Origin: Gymnorhina tibicen
Taxonomy: Eukaryota; Chordata; Aves; Passeriformes; Artamidae
Length of the DNA stretch: 64,000 bases
Assembly (NCBI GenBank): GCA_013399875.1
Contig: VXAZ01004031.1
Span: 182,303-246,302, forward strand
Reading direction: 5' to 3'
Shown piece after piece: positions 23,115 through 34,000 of this stretch. Every line of letters begins with the position of its first letter. Position 1 is the stretch's first letter. The notes beneath the pieces are model-generated. The model searched no databases. It saw only the letters and a program-made list of their open reading frames with translations, and was not told the DNA's origin. The position numbers were made by a program, and so were the translations under genes.

Positions 23115-23800
23115 CTCTTGTAAACTGTAAAAACCTCCAGGAATTTCTGCTTCTTCCCACCCCGTTGGTCGGTGAACCTGTGGGACAAGGACCTGGGTGA
23201 GGAAGCGATGGTGTCCCCTCCAGCCCCTGGGTCTGTCGGTGTCCCCCGGCAGGGCTGAGGTGGCGGAGCTGTTTCTGACCATCAGTGCCAGCCCTGTCCC
23301 TGTCCCTGCCCAGGCAGCGGCCACGTGGCCTCGGGGACAGCGGGGTCACCGTGGGGGGGTGGCAGGGGGGTCCCCAGCAGCCCCTGAGGGCTCAGCTGTG
23401 CCCTGCAGTGGGACAGAGCCCAAACCTGTGCGACCCCGCCCAGAGCTGGGGGACAGCTGTGGGGACAGGGGACGGCCAAAGGTTGGAGTCAGGAAAGCTC
23501 CAGCCCCGCTCTGGACCCGTTTCTGTCCCGTCCAGAGGCTGCTCAGCAGCGCTGGCCCTTCCTGCCCGTCCACCACAGGGCCCAGGGCTCAGGGCTCCAT
23601 CCCAGGCAAGGGCTGGTGGCACCGACAGCGCAGAGAGCTCGAGGTGGGGGGAGACTGAGGCAGCAAAACACTTCCAGGGACACAGAGACAGGCAAAAGGT
23701 GCTGCCAAGTGCCGGGGGGTCAGCCCGGCTGACCTGAGCCTTCAGCACCGCTGGGAATTCACGAATCCAAAAACATCCCGGGGGTCGGAAATGTCAGATC

Positions 23801-23806
23801 TTTATT
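23801..23806 (-). terminator. Minus-strand AATAAA, possible distal STX8 poly(A) site
   Basis: TTTATT on + reads as AATAAA on -, in the context CTGCAATAAAGATCTGACA. It is 2.9 kb past the STX8 stop and about 670 bp from the end of NTN1. It could serve a long STX8 isoform, an unknown transcript, or nothing. Confidence 0.3.
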
Positions 23807-25399
23807 GCAGAGACAAATGGGCCGCAAGTGCCAGCCCCCTGCTCCGAGGGGCAAATGGGCTTCCCAGATTGCAGGTGGCCACTTGTCCAAGGGTGACATG
23901 GTGCCTCTGGAAAGAGGGGGATGAGGCTTTTCCCACGGAGGGACAGATTTGGAGTGGTTTTCCCAGCCTGGTCCCACCAGGCAGCGTGGGAGAGAAGCCA
24001 TCCACACACTGAGCTCACACCGGGAATCGGGGAATGTGAAAATGCCCAGCAGCCTTCCAGGAGGATCCCTATTCTCATGGAGGAGGTGGGGACTTTTCCC
24101 AGGGCACCAGACCTGCCCCAGCGCTCGGATTTTTGATGGAACTACAGCTGGAAGCAGCTGAACTCCTGAGCACGTCCTCCAGGAGAGAAACGCAGGAGGT
24201 GGCGGGGAAGGAGAAGCCTGGGATGTCTCTGGGCACATTCCAGGAAGATCTTTGCTTGGAGAAGCCACTACAGGTTGGCTTCTCCAAAGCCGCTGCTCAG
24301 AGCCAAACCCCAGAGTCTCTCGTATTTTAACCTTCCTTTAGTGGGGCAGGGAGACAGAAAAGCTTCCCTGTGCACAGCAGAGCGCTGCCAAATCCACTGC
24401 TTTTTAATAAAATTCCTCACCCACACGACACATTAAATGTTACCTAAAGGGCAACGCTCAGAACCTCTTTGTTCGCCAGCACAACGAGCAAATCCTGGTG
24501 TTTCCACCCTTCCCAGGCGCTCACAGGAAAAATGTGTTGGAGGGCCCAGTGGGTCAGAAAGTGCCTTTGAAAGCCTCGGTCAGAACAAAATCCCTGTGGA
24601 ACGTTGATCAGGATGAGTTCCACGTCCACCCTGCGTGTCCTGGGAATCCAAACAAAGCCATAATTCCCTCCATAATTGACAGTTTTAATTAGAAGCCCAG
24701 GCCCGTGGTCTCATCTGAACAAACCCCTGCTGCTCTCCCGCTGTCACCGAAGATCCACGGGGCTGCTCCAGAGCTGGGAGTGAAATCCCGCCCCGGGATC
24801 GGAGGCTGCAGCTGAGGAACAGCTCCAGGAGCATTCCCAGTGTCGCTCCCTCCGCAGAGCCACAGGAATGCACAGATTTGGAGCCCCTCTCCAAAGCCTC
24901 TCCTCGCTTCCAGCTGGAGCAGCCCTGCTTAAAGCTCCGGTTCTAATCTGACATCAACAATGAACTCATCAAACCCCTGCCGTGTCCTCTTGGAAACCAG
25001 AGCACATCAAACCACCTCTGTTTGCCCCTCCCCTCCTCTGACACCCACAAGGTGAAGCATCTCTCCCAGAACACTGACCGGGCACAGCCTGGGCTGGATT
25101 TGTCAAGGCTTCAAGGATTTTCTCCATGGAAAGACGTGGAAGACTCCAGAGGAGCTCCAGCCTCCAGTCTCTCCCCCAGCTCCGAGTGCTGAGGATGGGC
25201 TGGGCACGGGCACAGAGCCCTGTCTGAAGCTGGAGGGGGCACAGCTGGATCTCGGGGCCTTTCTCTCCACCAAGCTCCTCTCCCCCCTCCCTATGCCCTC
25301 CCCAGGAGCACAAATACAGGGAAGGGCTCTCTCATCCAGGGCACGGCTCCCCCAGCTGCAGGACACGGCACCACCCATGCCAGGTGAAGAAGAGAAGCT

Positions 25400-25540
25400 G
25401 TGGATCCCTGGCAGTGCCCAAGGCCAGGCTGGACGGGGCTGGGAGCAGCCTGGGACAGTGGGAGGTGTCCCTGCCATGGCAGGGGTGGCACTGGATGGGC
25501 TTTAAGGTCCTTCCCATCCAAACCATTCTGTGGTTCTGTG
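25400..25540 (+). mobile_element. CR1 LINE, 3' tail fragment
   Basis: The fragment runs from TGGATCCCTGGCAGTG through CCATGGCAGGGGTGGCAC to AACCATTCTGTGGTTCTGTG, the standard avian CR1 3' end with its imperfect ATTCTATG-type octamer terminus. It is 5'-truncated and sits about 150 bp from the inferred STX8 poly(A) site. Confidence 0.9.
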
Positions 25541-25703
25541 TATTCCATGTATGATAACACACACAAAGCCTGACAGAAATTGCTTATTTCCTGCTCCAAA
25601 CCAGCCCTTGGGATACGGCAGCATTGGATAAATCATTCAGACAACACAAGAGAGTAGGAAACAATAAAACCCCAGGCAGAGAAACTGTATATAAACGGAT
25701 CAG

Positions 25704-25721
25704 CTTTAATCAGTATTTATT
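25704..25721 (-). terminator. STX8: STX8 polyadenylation signals AATAAA and ATTAAA
   Basis: On the minus strand the order is GCAATAAATACTG and then ATTAAAGCTG, two tandem hexamers within 18 nt in an AT-rich block about 960 nt past the STX8 stop. This is the first strong signal downstream of the stop. Confidence 0.55.
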
Positions 25722-26011
25722 GCTTGCTCTATTAATCCTGAAATCAAACTGGCATGTGTAACAAAATAATTACTCTCTTGGCCAGAAGCAAACATTTAAT
25801 ACTTCTTTTCCATTAGTTTTGAAATAGGTAATCCTTCCTCTCAGCTGTGGAAGTGTGTGAGAAGCTGTCAAAGGAAGAGGAGAGCTCAGTAGGGACGTTA
25901 ATTCTGGTGCATCTCCCGAGGCCAGGCTGGCAGAGCCCCTGGGGAGCACACGAGGGCAAAGCTCTGCACCCTCACAGGCTGGGCTGAGTCCTGCTGCTGT
26001 GTGATTCCCAT

Positions 26012-26104
26012 CCCTGGAGATCAGAAACTTGCCAGTGACTACCCCTGGAGATCAGAAACTCGCCAATAATTACCCCTGGAGATCAGAAACTCGCCAATAC
26101 CTCC
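26012..26104 (-). repeat. 31-bp triplicate in the STX8 3'UTR
   Basis: There are three head-to-tail units on + of CCCTGGAGATCAGAAAC then TYGCCARTRAYTAC, with a 31-bp period. The second and third units are nearly identical, implying a recent duplication. Confidence 0.85.
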
Positions 26105-26682
26105 CCCCAAGGGCTGAGCACTGACCCCCTCACAGCCATTCTGTGCAGCCCACCGGGGTCCTGCAGGGCTGTGGCTTCCCATCCTGTGAGAGTCCAGATG
26201 CAGTCACTCCCCAGGACTACTCCTTGAAAATCCTGGAGCATTTTCTCTCTGGGAAGAAAGGGGAACGTTGCTGTTCTCCAAAGCACTCCTGGATTTCGGT
26301 GTCTGAAGCCCCTGGGATGTCCGAGCTCAGCGAAGCGGGCAGGGCAGCAGCACCAGCGTGTCCTCAGATGCAGATGCAGGAGAGATGGGTCCATCCTACA
26401 GCTGCAGCTGCCTGAGTGCCAGAGGAAGGTGGGAAGAGTGGGAAGAGAGCCCTTCTCCTGCTGAAATCCTCCAGATCCCACAGAGCTCCTCAGCTGCGCT
26501 CCAAGGAGAGCGGGTGTCTGGCGGACGCTGCCTCGGTCTGGTGCTGTGGAGTTCATTCCCAGCTGCAGAGTTTATTCCCAGCTGTGGAATTTCATTCCCA
26601 GCACAGAAGGTCCCTGCACGCCGTGGGGCCCTCCCCGGAGCCCTGGTGCTCCCACGGAGCCGCTGCTCCAGCGGGAGCCGGG

Positions 26683-26750
26683 TTAAGGCGTGGGCCAGAG
26701 CGCGACCACGGCGATGGCGATGAGCAGCAGCACGATCACCACCAGCATCC
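26683..26750 (-). CDS. STX8: Syntaxin-8, last coding exon (C-terminal membrane anchor)
   Basis: The exon encodes MLVVIVLLLIAIAVVALWPTP then TAA, preceded by the last two bases of a Gly codon. It is the tail anchor of syntaxin 8 (human MIMVILLLLVAIVVVAVWPTN): about 18 hydrophobic residues and a very short lumenal tail. The acceptor on - is TCTGTTCCAG. The GG at the exon start completes the Gly begun by the final G of the exon at 56694-56795, matching the STX8 order SerCysGly-Met. Syntaxin 8 is a Qc-SNARE of late endosomes that works with syntaxin 7, VTI1B and VAMP8 in homotypic fusion; this segment holds it in the membrane after post-translational insertion. Identity is supported by the upstream exon and by NTN1 synteny. 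Confidence 0.96.
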
Positions 26751-27904
26751 CTGGAACAGACAGAACAAGGTTTAGGCTGCTGCCTTCATCATTCACAAAT
26801 GGTTTTCTGTCATTAAATTCCTCCTCCTCCTCCTCCCTGATCCCCCTGCTCACCCCTGACAGGCCCTGCACTCTGGTGACCTGAGCAGAGACCTGCACCC
26901 AAACCCCGAGCTGGCAGAGCTGTTCCTTCCTTCCTGACCCTTCAAACCGAGATTTTCCAGCAGTGGGGGATCTTCCTACCTGACCATCTGCCATGGAAAC
27001 AGTAAGGGAAGTGTTTGACCCCCAGCCAGACCAGTCCAGCTTTGCTAGAACCCCTCTGTACCATCCTGCTGGGGCAGAGGATTGCTCAGGAGGAAATGCA
27101 GGTTGCACCAGGAGATTGTTTCCAACACGCAGCGCTCCTGCTTTCAGACAGAGCTCTGTGCAGAGCTGGGCTTCAGGCTTGTACCTGACTTGGGAAAACA
27201 GGGATCATCCAGCTCTGGAGAGAAGCCCACAGTGCTCTGCCCCACCTCTGCCTGGGGCTCCGTGTGCCCCACCCTGCCCCAAACCCCCTGGATCCCTGCA
27301 ATGACAAACGAGATCTCACCACATGAGATCCCCTCCCCTCTCCTCAACTCCCCATCTCTCAGCAGGAACTCTCCCCTTTCTCTCCCCTTTTTTAGAGGAA
27401 AGGAAGAAATGTTTCAGTGAGAATGGCCTGGATCCACCTCCCAAAACACCCCCAAGAAACAAACTCCTCACCCAGCTCGATCACTGTGCTGGGCACTGGC
27501 ATCACACCCACAGCATCACCTGGGCTTAAATGAGCTTTTAATTAAGAGGCCTTAATTTGTGTTCAGTATCTGCTCCGTGCTGTCTCCCTGCCCGAGCTGA
27601 GGGAGCACAGAGGGTTCCAGGAGCGGAAAACCTGTCCCTTCCTCTGCTCTGCTCACAGAGGACGATTACTCAACCACTTACACTATTTACAAGTCCAGCT
27701 CATGGCAATTAAAAAAGGATGTATTAAAATAAACTCCTCTTTCCAAGCTGGAAAAGGATATTAGACACTGCTTTTTGTAAATAGTGTCATGTTTTCTGTG
27801 CAGAAACTGTTTCTCTGCCAGGGGGCCAGGATTTTTTTTCCAGGGAAATAAGAGTTGCCACCAACAGTATTTTTTTTTCTTATGCTCAGCTGAAACCATT
27901 TGTT

Positions 27905-28063
27905 ATCCCATCCAGCCCTGCCCTCCGGCAGTGGGAAGCCATTCCCTGGGTCCTGTCCCTCCATCCCTTGTCCCTCTCCAGCTCTCCTGGAGCCCCTTTA
28001 GGCTCTGGAAGGGGCTCTGAGCTCTCCCTGGAGCCTTCTCTTCTCCAAGCTGAACAGCCACGA
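27905..28063 (-). mobile_element. CR1 LINE fragment (internal 3' region, minus)
   Basis: Reading minus, it gives the familiar CR1 order GCTGTTCAGCTTGGAGAAG, AGGCTCCAGGGAGAGCTC, AGAGCCCCTTCCAGAGCC. It lacks the extreme 3' terminus, so it is truncated at both ends. Confidence 0.8.
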
Positions 28064-31000
28064 CTTCCTCACCCTTTTAGTCTCCTATTTTTTACACCTC
28101 AACATACATTTTGGAGTTTTCAACACAGCCAGAAGCAAATAATTTGCCTAAATAGGGAAGAAAGTAAGATCTGATAAAGCTGCCACATTCCGATTCCCTG
28201 TTAGGTTTTGCACTGGAGGGAGAAGTTTTAGAGGGTGCAAATCCTTCGCACAGTTCCAGCCTAACGGAGTTTATGGACTCCAGCAATTAAGAGACAACCG
28301 AGCTCAGCTGCGTGGAAAAGGCTCCCTGGGTGTGAGGTAGCAACGAGGAGAGGGGAATTAACGGGGTCTAATTATCCTTCCCAAGAAAAACTGCAGGTAA
28401 ACCCCAACCGGTTCCCCAGCAGGAAGAGGGGAAGGTGGGGGACTAAGACAGGATTGCTGATGGGCAGCGCTGGCTGAGGGAGCTGCAGGGCGGGGGGACA
28501 GGGACAGCAAAAGGAAACAAAGCTCCTTCTCCTCCTGGAGGAAGCCTGGCACTAAAAGCCCGCAGAGGCCGAAGAGCAGAGGCCGGGTGCTGGCCTGGTC
28601 CCAGCTGAGGTGGCAGCAGCAGAGCCGGGCCCGGGGACACCTCAGCAGAGCCCGGGGGCTGCCCTGAGCTGGGGCACAGCACCCCCAGACCCCTCGGAGC
28701 ACCCCCTGCACGCCGTGCCCCCCACGCGCTGCTCCCCTGCCCCGCACAAGGGCAGCTCAGGAGGAGCTCAGGGTTTAAAACCTGCGTGTCTCCCGTGCTT
28801 TCCCCACAAAAGCTGGGGATGGGATCCCACAGGAACTCTGCATCCTGGGGTCCCTGCCTGCTTTGCTTCTTTTTGCTCAAATGCTCTGAAATACAAATAT
28901 TCCCTCTGAGGAGAAACCCCCAAAGAGGAGTTCAGGAATCAAAGCCGTTCTTAAAAGTCAACAGGAGTCGGCAGAGAACAAAGAAAAGATTCTCGTGCAG
29001 AGGAAAACAGTGCCAGGAATACAAATCCAAGCTGCATCTCCCAGGGAAAGGTGGGAAGCAGGAATCTATGTGCAATTACAGAGCAAGTAATTAAGGCAGG
29101 CTGGAGTAAATGCCATGCTCCTGGAGCTGCCTCTGCTGAAGGCTCTGGGACGGAGCTCCAGCTGCTGGCCCAGCTCCGAGGGGTGCAGGGGGCACGTTCC
29201 CAGCCTGCACCCCATCCCAGGGCACGTTCCAGGGCGGGATGGGGATGTCCCCAGCGTTCCCGGGAGCGCTGGCACTCCCGTGGCTCTGCCAGGGGTTGAT
29301 GTTACTGCTGAGCTCAGCTACTCCTCTGCTCATCCCCCAGCCCCTGGCTCAGGGGGTTCAGTACTCCAGATCTCACCAAACCTTTTCCAAATGAAGTCAG
29401 GATCACGTTTCCAGGCATAAGATGGAAAGAGGAGGTTAAAATACGTGCAGTTTTGGTTAACACTGCTCTTCGGTCTGTGTCACCTGCTCTGTCCAGCCCT
29501 GAAGCTGGGGTTCACACCACACCCCCCTCCCCGGGGCACCTGGGGCAGCCCAAGTCCCCGGTCCACTCCCTCTCCCCAGGATTTGTCAGCTCTGAGGGTC
29601 ACTGGTTTGGGGTTCCTCATGGACACCCTCCCCACTGTGCCTGATTCTCTCCCACACCACCAACTTTCCAGCTTGGGCTCCCACAGAAATGCAGAACCTC
29701 CAGGTCCAAACCCACCTTGGAGAGGGTTCCACCCACCCGGGAGAGGAACGTCCACCCCACGGGCACCTCAGTGCCCAGGGCCAGGGACCAGGGCAGGTGC
29801 TGAGGGGGGACTGTCCCCTCTCCAAGGGGTCACAGACAGCCCTGGCAGCAGAGTGCCGGGGCAGCCCCTCCCCAGAGGGAGCAGGAACTCCCCTCTGGAC
29901 AGGTTTGACCAATGAGATCCCATCCTCCATCCCCAAATCCACCTCAGCTGGAGCCCGGAGCCTCGGGAAGCGGCTGTCGTGGGTGAGCTGGGAGGCTCTG
30001 CTGGCTCTGGGGATACTCAGAGAGCAAACAGAGCCTCGTGGTGCTTGGCTCCTGGGGACTGCAGCAAATGCTGATTCCAGCCCATTAAAGCACATTTCCA
30101 ACCCGCATGGGTGCGTGTGTGGCCAACCCTCTGCCCTGACTCCAGGAGCTGCAAGGGCGCATCCAAGTCCATTCCCAACAATGCCCAACTCGCATCTGGC
30201 AAATCCCACCCCGAAAATGGGGTGTGCCCACGGCAGTGCCCTGGCTCTGTGCCTGCAGAGAAGAGCTGCGGGGAAAGCAGCCCTGCAACAGGACCTGAGC
30301 ATCCCCCAGCACCCTGCTGGTGAGTGTTCCTGGGAACAGCAGTTGTCCCTGGGGTTTTCCCTAGTTTTCCTGCCGATTTGGGTGTAGTGTCGTTCCCAGG
30401 TTCAACAGGGTGTCTTTTATAGATAATAAAATAATAACAAATAGCCTGCTGTAACTTTAAAGAGCCTGGATAGCATTACATTATCTGGAAAAAGCAGCTT
30501 GGTTTGTGCCAAGGAAATTATATTCCCACAGAACTGTCTATCCAGGAGTTTATGAATAACTCTTCTTTTATAAGGGACGCGGAGCAGTAACTTACAGCCC
30601 CATAATCGTTGTTTTATAGGGCAGCAGAGGCAGGGCAAGGATGGGAGCTTCAACCAGGGGCTGCAGAGGCCTGGCTGCTTTCCTCGAGGACTTCTATTTA
30701 ATATCCCAGTTTTAAAGAACCCAAATTTTATCTGCTGTTTCAGTAAGTTAATTTTAAGCCCGTGTTGCCAGATATATGGCAGAAACCCTGCCCAAATCCC
30801 TTCAAAGCCCTGCTTTTCGAGGCAGCGGAGAACCAGCCCGGAGGCTGGCTCCGAACCCTCTGCACATACCTAAAGCACTACTTTCACATGGCAAGCACCC
30901 CAGGAAATCCATCTTGCTGTCCTTCCCGTTCCCTAGAAAAGAGCCGAGCACTTTCTCCCCCAAAAGCTGTTAAAAAAGCCCTTTCCCTCCAGCGTTGTCC

Positions 31001-34000
31001 CCGCGCCGGGCGGGCCGGGCATTCCCTTTGTGCTGCCTTGAGAAGCACTCGAGCAGAAATCCCACGCCATCCCAAAGCTGGCTCGTGTGTAAATACAGCC
31101 CCGGTCCCACACCTGCACCCCAGCATCCACCTCTCTGGGGGTTTCTCTTTATTAGTTCTGCGACAGCCAAACGTTTTCTTGGGCGAGAGGGCCGGGGGAA
31201 CCGGCCCTTATTGCTTCTGACCTTCCTTCTCAGCTGCTCTGCCTGCAGAAATTCAACACTGCAGTTGTAGCTCCCAGCCCCACATCAGAGCCTCGGGCAG
31301 CTCTCGGGGAAATCAAGCCCAGGCTCCGCCAGGGTTATTAAAGGCCCCAAACGCTCGCGCGTTTCATCGGGTCCCGAGGAGGGGGAAAAAGGCACTGCTC
31401 AAAAAAGCTGAGCTCGCTGGAAACAACAACCATTGCGTTATTAATTCCTTATTTGGGAGGAAGAAAAGCCCAGGTCGCTCCTTTGTAAGATGAAAAAGCT
31501 CTTGGTCTGTGAGTTATTCCACATTTGGAGCTGTTCGTGCCACGCCAGACTGACCTGAAGAAACGATTTATCTGAGGGGAAGGTGCAGGCCTCGCTCGTG
31601 CACGTGAACTCCTCGCTCAACGTTATTTCACACACCAGAAACTGCATTTTTGTGGGGTTTGGTCACGCCAGGCTGGAGATGGGGTTCCCTCTGGGGCACA
31701 GAGATGAGTTTGCTGCTAACACAAGCTCTGATCAGGGCGTGGAGACACCTCACCCCGCTGACGGGAGGGCCTGGGGGCAAACCACGTGCCTGGAAACCAG
31801 CAGCATGAAAACCGTCACCATCAGAAAGCAAATGCCAGATCAGCCCCAGAAACAGCGTGGAGTGAGTTTGTATCCAAACCTTTACGACTTCAGCAATCCA
31901 GTAATCCCAAACTTTGGGTCCCAAACCCCATGTGCAGCCTGGCCGAGGGAAGGGAAGTGAGATAAGTGTTTCTCGTAATCCATTATTGTTGTACCTCAAT
32001 TTGCTTCTTTTTTAATCTATTTTTCAAATTACAGCCGCGTGCCAGGTGATGCCTTGAGCTGCTTCCAAGCACGACTGCACCGAAATCCCAAATTCCTTCA
32101 AAAGGAGGCACAAACCCGACCTCACCAACAGCTCAGGGCTCTGGGCACAGCCTCCAGCTGCTGCTCACGTTTCAGCACCTCTGATGCTCAGCTGCTCCAC
32201 GGGAAGGAGCAGCATCTCCTGCCTTTGGAGGGCTCAGATCCCATGGTCTGAGGTGGCACATTTGTGTGTCTGTTGAACAATTCCTGAGCCTCCCGCGCTG
32301 CCCTGAGAACCAAAGTCAGGAAGGGCAGCTCGAAGGCAGGAAAAGTTTCCCATGGAAATTAGGAAATGTAAATTATTTTGCCCTCTGAACCAGCAGAAGT
32401 GAAGCTCAGAGACAGGCAAGGCGTTTGTTTGGAGCTGGAGACAAGGCAGGAGCACAGCGAGAACCAAACTGTCACAAGTTTTAACTCTCAGAGGAGTCTG
32501 TGGGAAAGGGAACACTTGGAGCTAAATTTGTACCTCCTTTAAATAGCAGCAGGTAGCTGGGAGAGGACAATGGAGAGATGGTTCACGTACCTCTGAGACA
32601 GAATGACTGAACCAGAGAGCTTTAAAGCCTCCACACACAGACCTGAACACCTCCTGCAGAAATACTGGACAATAAAATCATTTCCTGGCCTCACCATCGC
32701 AGGAAGAGCAGGTGGGAGAGGCAACGGCTTCCCCAGGTGACTCCCCACCCCAAAAACCCCAAACCAACCCCAAACTGGTAACCTCAACCCACCTCTGCCT
32801 GTTCTGAGGGGTGGGCTGGGGCAGAGCCGTGCAGATCCCAGCTCCCGAGCAGCCCCGAACTGGAAACATCCTCACGGTTTTTCCTTTTGTTCTTGGGGAG
32901 TGACTTCACAGACTTTCCCTGCCCGGCCCCACGCTATCACCAAACTCTTTCCAGCCCCAAAGGTCATCGGCAGATGTGGTCACTGGATTTCTCTGCACGT
33001 GGCTCATTTTGCTGCCCCTTTTTTTTAATTAAGCAAGCACACACAGTTTCCAGTTGTCCCTCCCCCAAGCTCCCGGGCGTCCTTCCCCTTACGTCAGGGA
33101 CACCGAGGAGCAGGAGCAGTCGAGGAATGCTCTGCATTTCTGAGCAACAGAGCTGCCACTTGGGACGGGACCCGTGACAGTTCCACAGACCTCAGTGAGC
33201 ACTGAAGGGTTCCCAGGAGAGAGGAGGCAAAACAGCTCAAACAAGAGCACAAAGCTTCTAAAAATCCCTTAATTCAGATGAGGGTCACTCAGTTCACTCA
33301 AGTGAGCCCAACCAAGCCAGAGGTGCCACCTGAACCCTTCTGCTCGGGAGCGAGCTCAGAAAAGCCAGCAGGAAGGGTGAGAAAGCACAGGTTGAACTGG
33401 GATATCCCCATCTCCACCAGACGTTATCCCCCCCATGCCACAAGCAACGAGGAACAGAAGGGTTTGGCACGAGCTGTGCCATGAGCCGTGGTGGGGAGAG
33501 CAGCCGGGATCGGGCTGTGGAGCACAGCCAGGGGAGAGCAAAACCACCTCGGGAAATCCAATGGTTTCCAGTGCAAAATCCAACCGGGTGGGACCTTCAG
33601 CAGCACAAGTCCCGGGTCGCTGAGGAGACAAACGTGGGAGATCTGCCAGCCCTGGCTGCAAGGAGCCACCAGCCTGGGGCCCAGAGAAATCCCAGAGACG
33701 GGCAGTGCCCCGAGGGCTGGGGTTCCTCCCAAATCTGTGCCTCCATGGACCTTCTCCAGCTCAGCTTCCCTCCCCAGCCCCGACTCCAGCAGGGGATGCA
33801 GGAGCCCAGCCCAGCTGGCAAACTCCAAAGGGTTTTCCTGAAAGGAAGGGTCACACCCCAGCTCTGGTACCTGCAGCAAGCTGGGAACAGGCAGAAGCTG
33901 TGACAGATGATCTCAGCAGGGAACTGGTGTTCCTGCACTACTTTCTCCAGCAAAAACAAATGGGGAAAGGAAAATAATCAAAGGAAAGGCCGGCTCTGCT

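Larger units (their letters stand above)
19366..23130 (+). other. NTN1: NTN1 3' untranslated region
   Basis: I infer a 3.8-kb 3'UTR running from the stop to about 16 nt past the AATAAA at 23109. The last 500 nt (about 22,620-23,125) are AT-rich and look like a typical conserved UTR end. The body includes the decamer array (19519-19790), a 30-bp repeat (20702-20847), a Pumilio-type UGUAAAUA (21390-21397) just after an AU-rich stretch, and GC-rich sequence at 21.8-22.6 kb. A length near 3.5 kb would fit what I know of mammalian NTN1 mRNAs. An earlier polyadenylation site cannot be excluded. Confidence 0.7.
23131..25689. other. NTN1-STX8 intergenic interval between convergent 3' ends
   Basis: About 2.5 kb separates the two inferred transcript ends. 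It holds a minus-strand AATAAA (TTTATT at 23801-23806), a plus-strand AATAAA at 24406-24411 with no known transcript, and a CR1 3' fragment at 25400-25540. I see no open frame with recognisable homology. If STX8 uses the 23801 signal, most of this would instead be STX8 3'UTR. Confidence 0.5.
25690..26682 (-). other. STX8: STX8 3' untranslated region (inferred)
   Basis: On the minus strand the sequence after the STX8 stop continues for about 1 kb to an AT-rich end with AATAAA (25716-25721) then ATTAAA (25704-25709). It includes a 31-bp triplicate (26012-26104) and three ATTCCCAGC-containing units near 26,548-26,602. The end point is inferred from hexamers and composition only. Confidence 0.5.

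Noticed and set aside
24406..24411. Plus-strand AATAAA as an alternative NTN1 end
   Set aside because: It lies 1.3 kb past the better-placed signal at 23109, after GC-rich intergenic-type sequence, with no AT-rich UTR-like block before it.
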